From NCBI RefSeq assembly GCF_003265705.1, contig NW_020312867.1, forward strand, positions 10,453,228 to 10,517,227: a stretch of 64,000 nucleotides of DNA, given 5' to 3'. The notes under the pieces were generated by a model. It was not told the DNA's origin and did no database searches. It saw only the letters and a program-made list of their open reading frames with translations. Both the position numbers and the translations under genes were made by a program. The DNA comes from Callorhinus ursinus (lineage: Eukaryota > Chordata > Mammalia > Carnivora > Otariidae). Below are positions 39,891-52,102 of the stretch, piece after piece (within the stretch, counting starts at the first letter, position 1; each line of letters opens with the position of its first letter).

Positions 39891-40884
39891 AAGGCTGCCT
39901 CAGGCTTCAGTTGCTGCTGCTTCTCAAACCCCTGCCTCAAAAAAACAAAGGAGCTCGCCTAAGAAATCATGGCACTTGTAGCCAGACATCACCCTGTCAG
40001 ATGGGGTTTGGTGGGGGTGGGGGCAGCTTGTCCAGGCCCTGCAAAGGCTGCTGGACCTGGACCAGAGGCCTGCATTGCTGCTGTCAGCAACAGAGCAGAA
40101 CCTGCTCTTGAGTGTCCTCTGTCACAGGCCAGAAAGACAGTCTGGAAACTGGTTGTACTCGCATATTATCTGAGCATCTGTGTGGTAAGGGCCACGGAGG
40201 GATTGCTGTTTCTGCTTTGTATGGAAAACTAGAATTCCAGTATGCTGCAATCAATAAAAAAATGCCTTATTCAAAAAGGAATGTGATTGCAAAGACATCC
40301 CCCAATTATGGGCTCACCTTTTACAGATACTCTGCCTTCTGGGATGGCTCTTCCCCCATGAATAGGAATGCTCCTTGGATATACTTGTATCACATAAGTT
40401 AAAAAAAAAATTATGTACACACACAAGCACACATATGCGTGCGTATTTACCTGTATATGCATAAATGGTCACTGGAAGGATCTACCTGGAACAAACTAAG
40501 AGTGGGAGTTCAAGAGCTGATAAAGTTGGTCTTGCCAGGTCAGGGATGCAAGGAAGACTTTATGGAACTACATGAAGGGATTACCTACTCAAAAACTTAA
40601 GGAGTAGCACTCAGGGAGCACAATGGGCAAAGGTACATGGTACCTGGAAGTGACTAGGGAGGATCATGAGAGGCAAAGGAAGGGACCCAGGCAAACCCAG
40701 ACCCCAGGGGCAGCCCCTGTCCCTCAGGAGGCTCCTGCTGAGGTTTTGTTGCTTACCTGAACTACAGAAGAGCCCCACGTGACCTGCATAATGATGCTGC
40801 CTATAATCAGGAGCTTCCATGACCCCAGGCCTACTGCCCACCAGACTTTGGACATGGCTGGTCCACACAAGAACCAGCAAAGAT

Positions 40885-40995
40885 GTTACAGTTCTTAGGT
40901 GGTAGATAAGGGAACCAGCTTTGAGAGGCTAAGTTGCATAAAGACACATGGCTGGTGAATGGCAAGGGGTGATTTCAAATCACTCTGAGCACTTT
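40885..40995 (-). repeat. MIR fragment in RNF24 3' UTR
   Basis: 'gagaggctaagttgcataaa' and 'acatggctggtgaatggcaa' fit antisense MIR (sense relative to the + strand is reversed). One of few repeats within the SINE-free block. Confidence 0.55.
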
Positions 40996-43900
40996 TTCTG
41001 TCCTGAGCTCTAGGGATGCCTCCCTGTGTTCATTTTGTAATTCTCAGCCTTTCAGAAAATTACTACAGTTGTTCAGAATAGCTTAGCAGAGCAGGAACAG
41101 GCCATGGAGGTGACAGGCTTTGAAGTGGGGCTGTGGAAAGGGGCAAATCATTCTGATGGGCCCAAGGGACTTGGCACTGGGGCAAAGGATCTGCATTTGT
41201 CAAGACGTCAAAAACAAGCTATCTGGCAATGATGGGTGGTTCCCTGTATTCTTCCCCCCAGACTTCCCATGGGCCATCTGCTCCCATCTGGCCATTTTGG
41301 TCTTGTCCTCTCCCTGCCTCGGTGGGCACAGACTAGAAGGACCTTACCTGCTAGGAATAGGCCCAACCAAATCACACTGTGGCAAAGGAAAGCAGCAGAG
41401 GACAGTATCTTATGCCTACTCTATTCAGGAATCAAGTCAGGCTGGTTTTGTTCCCTGTTCCCTGCTTCTGAAGCCAGCTGAGTTCAGCTGTACCCCTAGC
41501 AATAACTAGATAATGATGCAGCCACCCATGGAGTTCAGTTGGGGCTGAGTTATGTTCTTTTAACCTACAGCATACAAGTAACATCCAATCTTTGAGCTGC
41601 TTAAGACACATTAAGAGAAAATAAAAAACTGCCATGTCATCAGCCAGTGGCCCAAAAGCAGACAGACCAAAAACCCTATGTGTTTACAGATCAACAAAAA
41701 GTCACCAACAGAAGACAGATGTGGCCAAGGTGGCCTCACTCTAAGGTGTAAGCCTGTGCCAAGAATATTAGGGGATCCTTAACTCATTCTTTAAAAAGGT
41801 CCAGATGGAGATTGAACCTTGTCCACAGAAAGCTGTTTTACCCAGAGTTAAAGGAAGATGTGAGTGAAGCGCAGGCCACGGGCAGTCACGGCAGCACGGC
41901 AGAGAGTGCTGGAGGAGAACCCGGGCGCGGGGAGCAAGTCCATTCAGGCTGTGTCGCTGAGAGTCGCAGGAACTACTGTGTGGGGCCCTGGCCAAGCTGC
42001 AGTGAGACAGGAGCCAAGAAATGAGCTCAAGCAGAGGGACCATGTTCCCCGCCCCCCGCCCAGCCCCACCCTGGCAGAAGAGCTGCGTTTACCAAGGCCT
42101 CCGCACTCAACTGGTGTCAAGGTCACATTGGCAGTACCTCGTGCGGGTTGGAGCCCGGTGGGGGGCGCACAGCATTCTTGAGCTTTCCTCTAACGGCCGG
42201 AACTACGCACCGACCCTGTCAACCTGCGCTTCCTGCAATACAGGAAACAAACTCCTCTACCTCCCTGCACATGCAGGGACTTGTGGGTGCCTCATACTGA
42301 CGCACAGGGACAGAAAAAGGCCGCAACTGATCAGTTAGAATCCTGCTTGAAGCTGTGAGCTGAAATCATTTGCGGTTTAGAGCACGAGAACTCCTCCTCT
42401 GAGGGGAAAAATTCTCTTTCCTGTTTGAACCCCACAATGACAAGGTGAGATCTGTCCCAAGGCCATTCCATGGGAAATGGTGGGTGTTGGCCGCTAATGA
42501 GGCTAGTCCAGGCTTACTTCCGACACGGTCGCTGGAAACCTTTCACTGTAAACGGGGTGCTTTGCAGCATTAAGCTCCATTGTGCTACCAACACAGAACG
42601 CAGAAACGATGAGAGGAGGAATGCACGAAAAGTTCTTTTCAAGGATGCCCAACAGGCTAAGGCTTTCATATAAAAATATCCCACACTTCCTTGCCCTGTT
42701 TAAGCAGCAGCCAGTTGGCGTGCCATGAATAGGTCACACGGAGGAAACAGCCAATTCTGACCAACTGGATTTGTAATTTTCCAAGTTGGATTCTGCCCAG
42801 CACTTTCCTAGGCTAGTGGGAATTTTCCTCCTCCTCTGGCCTCAGCCACCTGAGCCAAGGACAGGTTCCCTCTCCCGTTCTAAGATGGTAGAGGCTAGAT
42901 TCCAGAAAAAATCCCTGGAGACATGCTGTGAACAGAGTAGCAAAGCTTCCTCCATCCGCTCTCCATACGATGCGGACCACATTTCCAATGAGAAACTGTC
43001 CCCCTCACCTGTGGAATGCGGCAGAGCTGTTGACAAGGAGTCCACCCTATGACAGAAGGAGGGCTGTGGAAAAGAACTTTCTATCTGACCCAAAGCCACT
43101 TCAGATAGCTAATTTGTACAGTATTCGTGAACCCAAATGGATGGAGTCATTTCTAGAAAAGTTGGACAGAAGAGCTAAAGAGCAGCATGCATTTCTCTCC
43201 TATAAAGACACTTTCAGTTACTGAAGTCTGAAGAGTGAGGCACACACCAGCGGGTGAAGAGCGCTGCAGTGGCTTCCTGACACTACTTACAATTTCAAGT
43301 GGATCCCTTGCTTCACAATTACATAATTACATAAGGATCTTATTTGAGATGCTTTAAATTGTTAAAATGTCAACGACAGGCATTTTCTCTTAAGTAGAAA
43401 CAGGGTCAGAGGGAAGAGAACAGGAAAGGAGGGGGGAGAGGAAAGGGGGTCAGCATCCTCTCATCTCAGCAGGGCCAGGAGGACTGGCCATTCTCAGGAA
43501 GGAGCTCCCCTTGGGAGCTTACCAAGGCAGTGGGCTGAGACTAGCAGCTGTGCTGGAAGCACAGTGCACGTGGGGGTGTGGGCAGCACCCTCACACAGGA
43601 ACAGCATGGGCTCAGAGGCCCGCCCCTGGCTCGGGCTCCTGATGGGCAGCTTGGCCGGGCCTCACTGGGGAGTCAGGGGGTAGAGAAGAGGAAATGGCTT
43701 CTGACCAGGCCTTTCCAAGTGCATCTAATGTTTTTAGATGATTTGATAAGCAAGTGTCGTGAACTTGAGGGAGAAGGGGTGGCAAGGGGCACTGCTGCTC
43801 TGTGGTAACCAAAGCCCTTGGGTTCCAAGATGACCTTATCAAAGGAACATAATGTGAAAAGCCTTGTTGGCACTGCCTCACCAATCACTGGCAACCAGTC

Positions 43901-44409
43901 GTGCTTCAGCTGAGGTAACGGCTGGTTTTACTTGGCTCGGGCTGCCGGGAGGGTCTGCTGCTGCAAAGGCATGCACGGTCTGCATAGAAGCTCATCTGTC
44001 CGCAGGGTGGGGGGCAGGGGTGGCTTTAAAGACCTGCCCTCAGTTCCCTTCTCTAACAGTTCTGTTTATCTTCCCTTCTGCTTGATAAAGATTCACCTTG
44101 ATACGGAGATAAGTATCTGGGAGACAGAGTAATGGCATCAGCAAGAGACCCTCATGAAATTTCTTGAACATAACCGGAAGGCTCATCTGTCATCCACTCC
44201 TCTTCTCTTGGCATGGGGTAGTGGCAGCGTGCTTTGGTTGTCACAAGACCCAGAAGTCTGGGTTTCCAGCTTAGCTGGCCCGAGTTCTTCATGAGGCAAA
44301 GGAAGTGGCAGCTGGTGCCCCAGGTAGAGCAGCCAACACAGAGACCGCTTGTGTTCCTCCTGGCTCCACATGGACGTCGGATCCCGCAGCAGTTTGATCC
44401 TTGGGGGAC

Positions 44410-44548
44410 CTATACAATGTTCTCTGCCCCAGGGAGGGGCCCCTGTGGGGGTCCACGGTCCTGCTTACTGTGCAGCTGGGCCAGCTGCAGAACTGGCATG
44501 TTGCACAGCGGACACACCTTCCGAACCTCCAGCCACTTAATAAGGCAC
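44410..44548 (-). CDS. RNF24: RNF24 terminal coding exon
   Basis: Acceptor tttgcag|G, then [20 protein letters not shown], a Gln/Leu stretch and a Pro/Gly-rich tail ending GAENIV, with TAG at 44412-44410. It supplies the last zinc ligands (C, then CPLC) and the Trp-containing E2-binding helix. The 45 residues after the split Lys agree with human RNF24. The exon continues into the long 3' UTR. Confidence 0.95.
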
Positions 44549-44953
44549 CTGCAAAGCAAGACAACACAGGAGGAAGCAGTCAGTCGTGTGCTTGTGGAGC
44601 CTCCTGCCCACGGGCCTCATGGGTTGAACATCTCTGTCCCTCATAGCCAGGGGCCTGTGTGAACACTCCGGTCCCAAACAGCTCCACCAGCAGGCGGACC
44701 AGAGCCTCTAGTCTTCCAAAAGGTGATACTAAGAAACCACAGTCAGCATGCTATATCTTCAAATTATCCGTGACGTGTTAATGAAGTACACTGAGGACGG
44801 TGGTGGGAAGTAGGAGAAATAAAAGTTTTTAATAGAAATAAAAACACAAAATTGTCAAGAGAAGAGGAAATACTAACATGTCTGCATGGGAGATGACCTC
44901 ACTCTACCATTTACATTCATACTTTATTTTTATTTAAAAATAATGATGGTTTT

Positions 44954-45141
44954 GGGGCGCCTGGGTGGCTCAGTTGGTTGAGCGACTGCCTTCGGCTCAG
45001 GTCATGATCCTCGAGTCCCAGGATCGAGTCCCACATCGGGCTCCCTGCTCGGCGAGGAGCCTGCTTCTCCCTCTAATCCTCCCCCCTCTCATGTGCTCGC
45101 TCTTTCTCGCTCTCTCAAATAAATAAATCTTTAAAAAAAAA
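44954..45141 (+). mobile_element. Can-SINE 33 (RNF24 last intron)
   Basis: Sense copy flanked by 'aatgatggtttt'. First SINE after the SINE-free block. Confidence 0.92.
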
Positions 45142-45316
45142 ATGATGGTTTTGATTAAAGTAAGTTTTTAGGAATAGAAGCTCTCATTGAAAAGTTTCGT
45201 TAAGTAGCTGTTTATAGCCTGGGCTCTAAGGATGTGTGGGCTTATCTGGCCGTCTGCCCAAAGTCCTGCCTGGTGGTCATGTTCCACCATCCTGATCCCT
45301 CCTAAGTGTCACGTGT

Positions 45317-45354
45317 GTACACACACACACACACGCACACACACGCACACACAC
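45317..45354. repeat. CA microsatellite (RNF24 last intron)
   Basis: Interrupted (CA)n with two CG-containing breaks. Confidence 0.9.
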
Positions 45355-45497
45355 CTCACCCTTAGGGTGCGTTCTGCTTTCTGCATTACAGACCAATCAT
45401 AAAGCTGTCAAGCTTGTCCGGCACTGCCCCAAGCCCACAAGTTACTTGACAGGCCTCAAACTCAGGTCCCTTTAAATAATTCCACACCAATACTCAC

Positions 45498-45577
45498 TTT
45501 CTGTGGAAGGCATGCTTACATGGACAAATGCCCAACTCATCTCGAGGCTTGAAGTCTTCTAGACACACTGCACAGAG
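45498..45577 (-). CDS. RNF24: RNF24 exon coding first half of RING-H2
   Basis: 80 nt with acceptor tttcag|CTC and donor AA|gtgagt. It codes [20 protein letters not shown] and KHAFHR, giving the first zinc ligands of a C3H2C3 RING: CxxC, then C, H and H in CPCKHAFH. The split Lys codon is completed by the last exon. RING-H2 domains bind E2 ubiquitin-conjugating enzymes. Confidence 0.94.
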
Positions 45578-46179
45578 CTGAAAGACAAATTCACAGATGA
45601 GGCAAAGTGTCTGCTAAGTACTCTCTCGTAGGCCCCAAAGTCAAGTGCAGACCCCAGCCATCTGAAGGGACTTAGAAGGTCCCATGACTGCTTAAATGAA
45701 AGAAACAGGCTGGAATGGACCAGGTCTTCTGAAGAAGAGTCTCCTGCTCTTCCTGTCACATGTCTTCAAGATGGAGGGCAGACAGGAATAGACCGCAAAA
45801 GGCAGCTTCCTATACTTCAGTGCATCAGAAGAGTCTCACTTAGGTTTATTCTCAGTAGACAGGCTGAATATAATGCAATTTTCCTGTGGTGGGTGAGGGG
45901 CTGACTTTCCCAGGGAATGTCTGTTCAGCAGCACAGCCCCTAAGGGGGACGCCTCATGCCCTGGGGCAGGCCCTGGTGGCCTTCGGTTTTTCATGATGTA
46001 GAAACTATAAACCATGGCAAAGCCTGCAGTAACATGCTTTTTTTTAGTTCCTGGGGCCCCTCGCTTTGGCACAGAATGTCCTGTCAGTGTCTTTGTCATA
46101 TATAGAGTTATTCAAGAGTCACTGAAGTTAAACTTACGAAAATATACAGATGGGGCTAGGATCACTCTCTGACAGGGGG

Positions 46180-46345
46180 CTAGGCTCCACAGCCTGGAAA
46201 GAGGCCTTCAGAGCCAGATGCTGGGTTCCAACCACTGCTTCTTGGGCACATACTAGCGCCCAGGGACATCAAGTATCATTGCATATACCCACTTTACAGA
46301 TGAGAAAACAGAGGCTCAGAGCCATAACCAACCTTGGTGAGTAGC
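46180..46345 (-). repeat. MIR, antisense
   Basis: 'actttacagatgagaaaaca' followed by 'gaggctcagagcc' is the classic antisense MIR motif. Confidence 0.65.
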
Positions 46346-46734
46346 CGGGCCTGGCTGGGGACCCAGGTCCATGGCACTGATGTGCTGCTGTACTACTTGT
46401 CTCCTGCCCAAAGGTTAAACTTCCCCCTGCTTGCTTCCCTGTCCATCTCCAGGGATCCTGGTTCAACCATCACCATTTCTTGTCCATCCCATTGACATGA
46501 CCTCCCTGTTGCCTGTATCTTAACCTGTAATATGTAACCCATTCTTCTTAGGTTATGTGACAGGACACGTGGCTCTTGGTGCCCTGTGGCCAGTGCTGTG
46601 AATGTTGGTTTTCCAGCATCCTTCTCTGGGAAGCTCTCGGGCTTGTGTATACAGCAGACAGGATCCTCACAGGAGGAGGAGGAAAATGGGTAATTGTCTT
46701 AGGTTCAGCACTACTGTGGAGACAGCAGGGGAGA

Positions 46735-46900
46735 AGGCAGGACAGTTAGCCTTGCCTCAGACACCGACTAGCTGTGGGACCTCTGCCATCATGATGCCTC
46801 TCAAGCTCTGTTTCTTCATCTGTAAAGTGGGGACACTACCTGCCCCACTGTCATCAGTTCAGACGAGGAGCAGGGCTGAGGAGGCAGTAAGGCAGTCTAC
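46735..46900 (+). repeat. MIR
   Basis: 'actagctgtgggacctctg' then 'tttcttcatctgtaaagtgg' is the classic sense MIR motif. Confidence 0.7.
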
Positions 46901-47034
46901 CAATACTAGTTGTTTTTATTTATGTTTACATTTCATGATGGGAACACTATTTTTAAGCCCATTTTTGACTTATGGAGGAAGGCTGAGAACAAGCTGTGGG
47001 GAAAGATGGGAAACTAGCCGTTCCAGCCATGGGG

Positions 47035-47110
47035 GTGGTCTTTTTGGGCCTTAGCTTCCTGTCTGTAAAGGGGGATGATGTTCCTACCTCGTAGACTATA
47101 TGAACAGGCC
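47035..47110 (+). repeat. MIR fragment
   Basis: 'ccttagcttcctgtctgtaa' then 'cctacctcgtagact' matches the sense MIR core. Confidence 0.55.
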
Positions 47111-47586
47111 CTTCTGCCCTTAAACACCAAGATTCCCTCCCAGCACAGGGAGGTAATGAGGGTCAGGACTGTTGGCTCTGCTTCTGGAGATTCAGTGTTG
47201 ATCCTATCAAAGGACAGGAAGTTGGTCCAGCCACTCACTTTAATTTGCTTATTTTTCTAGGATCCAAGATTAGATTTGTGTAGCCTTTTCAAAAGGGAGT
47301 TATGATTAATGGTTATAATGTGCTATTATGTTCTTAAACAAATTCTAAAACCCATGGTCACCTGAAAAAAAAGAAAGATAAATTCTGACATGTTAAGTGC
47401 CAAAGGTGACCAGAAGCCAAGGGCAGTCACAAAGAGAAAAGCCTTAGATCTGACTTCTCAGAAGTTCCATGAAGGGCCAAACTAATTTTACAACTTTACA
47501 GATCATATTTTGCAAATCAGCTTTACTTTCCAGTATTTCAACAAGATTGCTTCTCCAGTGTAACTTCCCATACCTTTACCTTTTTA

Positions 47587-47784
47587 TTTATTTAATTTTT
47601 TAAAAGATTTTATTTATTTATTTGAGAGAGAGAATGAGAGAGAGAGAGCACATGAGAGGAGGGAGGGTCAGAGGGAGAAGCAGACTCCCTGCTGAGCAGG
47701 GAGCCCCATGTGGGACTTGATCCTGGAACTCCAGGATCATGACCTGAGCCAAAGGCAGTCGCTTACTGAGCCACCCAGGCGCCC
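47587..47784 (-). mobile_element. Can-SINE 34 (RNF24 intron)
   Basis: Antisense copy flanked by 'tacctttaccttttta'. Confidence 0.92.
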
Positions 47785-48288
47785 TACCTTTACCTTTTTA
47801 AAAATGGAGATGTAATTCACATAATATTCACTGCTTTAAAGTATATAATTCAGCAATTTTTAGTGTATTCACAGAATTGTGCAACCATCACCACTATCTA
47901 ATTCCAGAACATTTCATTCCCTGCCCCCAAAGCCCAAACCCATAAGCAGTCACTCCTCATTCCCCCTTCTTCCCAGGCCCTGGGAACCACTAATCAACTT
48001 TCTGTCTTGATGGATTTGTCTATTCTGGTCATTTCCAGAATGAAATGGAATCAAGAAATGGTATCTTACAATATGTGGTCTTTTTTGTCTGCCTTCTTTT
48101 ACTTAGCACGATGCCTTCAAAGTTCATCCATGTTTTTATTCATTTTTATGGCTAAATAGTATTATATTTTTGTTTATTTATGGCTAAATATATTATATAT
48201 TTGTTTATTCATTCATATGTTGATGGCTACTTAGATTGTTTTTACCTTTTGGCTATTGTGAATAATGTTGCTCTAAACAAGTAATTGA

Positions 48289-48502
48289 GGGGTACCTGGG
48301 TGGCTCAGTCTGTTAAGCATCTGCCTTTGGCTCAGGTCATGATCCCAGGGTCCTGGGATGGAGTGCCACATCAGGCTCCCTGCTCAGTGGGAAGTCTGTT
48401 TCTCCCTCTGCCTGCCACTCCCCCTGCTTGTGCTCTTTCACGCTCTTGACAAATAAATAAAATCTTAAAAAAAAAAACAACAACACAGCAACAACAATAA
48501 AC
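48289..48502 (+). mobile_element. Can-SINE 35 (in L1)
   Basis: Sense copy with a CAA-rich tail and duplication 'aacaagtaattga'. Confidence 0.92.
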
Positions 48503-48584
48503 CGAACAAGTAATTGACTTTTCAATTCTCTGGGTATATATCTAGGAGTAATTGTTAGATCATATGGTAACTCTATATTTAACT

Positions 48585-48774
48585 TTTTTAAGATTTTATT
48601 GCAGAGACCGGGGGGGGGGTGGAGATAGCAAGAGAGAGCACAAGCAGTGGGGAGAGGGAGAAGCAGGCTCCCCGCTGAACAAGGAGCCTGACATGGGGCT
48701 CAATCCCAGGACCCTGGGATCACAACCAGAGCCGAAGGCAGACGCTTAACCGACTGAGCCACCCAGGTGCCCCG
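48585..48774 (-). mobile_element. Can-SINE 36 (in L1)
   Basis: Antisense copy; flanks 'tatatttaactttt' and 'ggtatttaaactttt' are an eroded duplication. Contains a run of 10 G at 48610-48619. Confidence 0.88.
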
Positions 48775-49080
48775 GTATTTAAACTTTTGTTTTCCAGAGT
48801 GGCTACATAACTTCATATTCCCACCAGCTGTGTATGAAGGGTCCAATTTTTCCATATCATCACGTTATTATTATTATCTTTTGGATTATAGCCATCCTAG
48901 ATGGTATGAAGTGGTATCTCATTGTGGTTCTGATTTGCATTTTTCGACTAATAATGTTATGCTTATTGGTCTGTTGTATATCTTCTTTGGAGAAATGTCT
49001 GTTCCCTTTGCCTCCATTTTTTTAGTTGGGTTATTTTTATTATTGAGATGTAAGATTTATTTATAAATATTCTAGACAGA

Positions 49081-49325
49081 AATCCCTTATCAGATAGCCA
49101 ACTGATTTTGACAAGGGTGCAAAAGCATTTCAGTGGCAGAGGGACAATTTTTTTCAACAAATGGTGCTGGAGTACTTGGACATCCATAGGCATCAAAAGT
49201 ATTATATCACCCCTAAAGCATAAACAACCAAAGGAAAAAAAAATCAATAAATTGGACTTCATCAAACTAAAAAACTTTTGTTCTAGAAAAGACCTTGTTA
49301 CGATGAAAGGACTGATATAAAATAT
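49081..49325 (+). mobile_element. L1 ORF2 segment in inverted orientation
   Basis: The + strand encodes wording of L1 ORF2 (DFDKGAKAFQWQRDNFFQQM), opposite to the L1 pieces on both sides. It marks an inversion junction or two independent insertions. Confidence 0.7.
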
Positions 49326-49599
49326 TTACAGATCTTTTTATTTTGTAGGCTTTTTATTATTGAGTTGTAACAGTTCATTATATATTGTGGATACTAGACT
49401 CTTATCAGATATAAGATCTGCAAATATTTTCTCCCTGTGGGTGTCTTTTTTCTTTCTTGATAATGTTATTTGAAGTACAAGGGTTTTTAAATTTTGATGA
49501 AGTTCGAATTATGTTTTTTTCCCTTTGGTTGCTTGTGCTTTAGGTGTCATATCTAAGAAACTGCTTGGGTTGTTTAACCCAAAGTCACAAAAATTTATT

Positions 49600-49787
49600 A
49601 TTTTTTTTAAAGATTTTATTTATTTGAGAGACAGAGAATGAACGAGAGGGAGCACGAAAGGGGGGAGTGTCAGAGGGAGAAGCAGTCCTGAGCAGGGAGC
49701 CTGATGTGGGACTCGATCCCAGGACTCCAGGATCAGGACCTGAGCTGAAGGTAGTCGCTTAACCAACTGAGCCACCCAGGCGCCCCC
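49600..49787 (-). mobile_element. Can-SINE 37 (in L1)
   Basis: Antisense copy flanked by 'caaaaatttat'/'caaaatttat', with a small deletion before 'cctgagcagggagcc'. Confidence 0.9.
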
Positions 49788-50393
49788 CGCCAAAATTTAT
49801 ATCTATGCTTATTTCTAAGAGTTGTATAATTTTAGTTGTTACATTTAGGTCTTTGGTCCATTTTTTAGTTAATTTTTGTACATGGCGTGAAGCAGGGTTC
49901 TAACTTCATTCTTTTGCATATTTTGGTTATCTAGTTATCACAGCACCATTTACTGAATCAACTATTCTTTCCCTATTGAACTGTCTTGGCACACTTATTG
50001 AAAATCAAATGGCCATAAATGTATAGGTCTGTTTCTGAACTCTCAATTCTATTCCATTGATCTGCATGTCTTTCCAACTGCTAGTATCACACTGTCTTAA
50101 ATATTGAAGTTTTAAGTTCTAAAATGGGAAGGTGTGAATCCTCCAACTCTGTTCTTTTTCAATATTGTTTTTGGATATTCTGGATTCCTTGCATTTCCAT
50201 GTGAATTTTAGAATCTGCTTGTCAATTTCTACCAAAAAAAAAAAAAAGACAGCTGTGATTTTGATAGGGATAGCATTGATTCTGTAAGTATTATGGGGGG
50301 ATATTGCCATTCTATCAATAGTAGGTCTTTGAAACCATGAACACAGTAGGTCTTTCCACTTACATAGGTCTTCCTTAATATGCTTCAAGGATT

Positions 50394-50575
50394 TTTTGGG
50401 GGAAGATTTTATTTATTTGACAGAGAGAGAGCACAAGCAGGGGGAATAGCAGGCAGAGGGAGAAGCAGACTCCCTGCTGAGCAAGGAGCCTGATGTGGGA
50501 CTCGATCTCAGGACCCCAGGATCATGACCTAAGCCGAAGGCAAACGCTTAACCGACTGTGCCACCTAGGCGCCCC
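50394..50575 (-). mobile_element. Can-SINE 38 (in L1)
   Basis: Antisense copy flanked by 'atatgcttcaaggatttt'/'atatccttcaaggatatt'. Confidence 0.9.
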
Positions 50576-51696
50576 AGATATCCTTCAAGGATATTTTGTA
50601 GTTTTCAGTGTAGAAAAGTCTGAGCTTCTGTTAAATTTATTCCTAGTTACCTTATTCTTTTTGATGCTGTTGTAAATGGAATAGTTTTCTTAATTTCATT
50701 TTTGAATTATTCATTGCCAATGCACAGAAATACAGCTGGCTTTTGTATGTTGATTTTGTATCCTGGACATCTGCTGAACTCATTTATTAGTGCTCATGAT
50801 TTTTGGTGGATTCTTTAGAGTTTTCAGTTTTTATAAATTCATGTCATCTGCAAATATAGTTTTACTTCTTCCTTTCTAATCTGGATGGCTTTTATTACTT
50901 TTTCTTGCCTAAAAGCTCTGGCTAGACCCTGCAGTACAATGTTGAATAAAAGTGTAAGAGCAGGCATCCTTGTCTTATTCTGATCTTAGGGGAAAAAGCT
51001 TTCAGTCTTTCACCATTATGATGTTAGCTCTGTGTTTTTCATAGATGCCCTTTATCAAGTTGAGGAAATTCCCTTCTATTCCTAGTATGTCAAGTGTTTT
51101 TATCATGAAAGAATGTTGAATTTTGTCAAGTTCTTTTTCTGCATCTATTGAAATGATGTTTGTTTTTTTTTCCTCCCTTTATCTGTTAATAGGGTGTATT
51201 ACATTGACTGACTTTCCTTTGTTGAACCAACCTTGTATTCCTGGAATAAATTCCATTTGGTTATGGCATATAATCCTTTTTATATGCTGGTAGGTTTGGT
51301 TTGCTAGTATTTTGTTGAGGACTTTTTCACCTATATTCGTAAGGGATATTGGTTTGGAGTTCTCTTTCTTTGTGATGTCTTTGTCTGGTCTTGACATTAG
51401 GACATGACAGAATGAGACAGGAAGAGTTCCTCATCACTTTTCATTTTTTGAAACCTATGATAATGTCAACCCTGCCAGAAGCGGGATAGGAATATATATT
51501 TACTTGAGTTTGCCTGTATTACATGTTAAAAGTCAGAAAAGTTAACTGATGCTATTTGTGGAAAGCAGAAGGAAGCTGGGTGAGGTACCTCCAAAGTAAT
51601 TTTTTGCAGCTTGGGGAACAGCAGAAACTTCAAGTCTGTGGGAGCAGTAAGAGCATCAAGATGTGATGGCTCCAGACTCAAACAGATAGGGTCACA

Positions 51697-52036
51697 CCCT
51701 TTTTGTATCCAAAATGTGTTTATTGGGATGGTTTCCCATTTTGATGCAGGGTGCTTTTTGTGCTGTTTCTGTCTGAAGGAACATTCTTCTGTACACCCTG
51801 CTTTTCCTCCTGTAGGTTGGCAGAGAACAGTGGAGCAGCCAACACACAAAACTACCATTTGTTCACGATTAAAGTTGGTGGTGATTTTATAGCAACCTGG
51901 GCATTTCACATCCATGGAGTAGGAAGTGGGGCTCTGCACTAGGTGCTTCTTGTGTTTCCTCTTCTCTTCTGGAGAGGGATGGGGGAGACTCTTTGTGAGG
52001 GGCATGTTGTGGGGAGATTGTCACCATGGGAAAGGC
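51697..52036 (-). pseudogene. RPS27 processed pseudogene
   Basis: Intronless copy of ribosomal protein S27 (eS27) mRNA. ATG at 52005, then [20 protein letters not shown] and onward through CPGC and CVGC zinc-finger pairs, QPTGGKAG and RQKQH. Compared with the parent (84 residues) it lacks two residues near the N-terminus and has many substitutions. The stop codon after QH has become AAA (51759-51757), so the frame runs on into the old 3' UTR. An AATAAA, a short A tail (5 bases) and perfect 10-bp target duplications tagggtcaca (51687-51696 and 52037-52046) show L1-mediated insertion. It lies in sense orientation inside an RNF24 intron and is probably not translated. Confidence 0.93.
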
Positions 52037-52102
52037 TAGGGTCACATTCTTTCTTCATGCTCAGAAGCTGGATAACATGCCCATGCCCATTCTACTCAAC
52101 TT

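Larger units (their letters stand above)
38510..44409 (-). other. RNF24: RNF24 3' UTR (about 5.9 kb, predicted)
   Basis: Between the RNF24 stop and an AATAAA at 38531-38526 (- strand) there is no splice-like break, no Can-SINE and no L1, only a probable MIR (about 40885-40995). The AT-rich final 300 bases resemble a conserved 3' end. Human RNF24 also has a 3' UTR of several kilobases (from memory). A run of 22 C at 39869-39890 is a G tract in the mRNA. The exact end is inferred. Confidence 0.65.
44549..45497 (-). other. RNF24: RNF24 last intron (0.95 kb)
   Basis: Splits the RING domain coding sequence. It contains one + strand SINE (44954-45141) and a CA repeat (45317-45354). The remainder is unique. 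Confidence 0.8.
47810..49080 (-). mobile_element. L1M 3' end, antisense, carrying two SINEs
   Basis: 'ggagatgtaattcacata', 'caaccatcaccactatct' and 'aagttcatccatg' give the antisense 3' UTR. ORF2 sequence reading 'ctttggagaaatgtctgtt' follows towards 49 kb. SINEs at 48289 and 48585 split it. Confidence 0.75.
49326..51415 (-). mobile_element. L1 ORF2 reverse transcriptase region, antisense
   Basis: The - strand carries L1 reverse transcriptase wording such as [19 protein letters not shown] and [11 protein letters not shown] (about 51180-51400), running with many stops to 49.3 kb. SINEs at 49600 and 50394 interrupt it. Confidence 0.8.

Noticed and set aside
41120..44400. Numerous 60-140 codon frames between the RNF24 stop and 38.5 kb
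   Set aside because: They lie within the predicted RNF24 3' UTR, on both strands, without recognised domains.
51526..51696. C-terminal extension of the RPS27-like frame as a real fusion protein
   Set aside because: It is read-through of the old 3' UTR and flanking DNA after the stop codon mutated. No domain and no sign of constraint.
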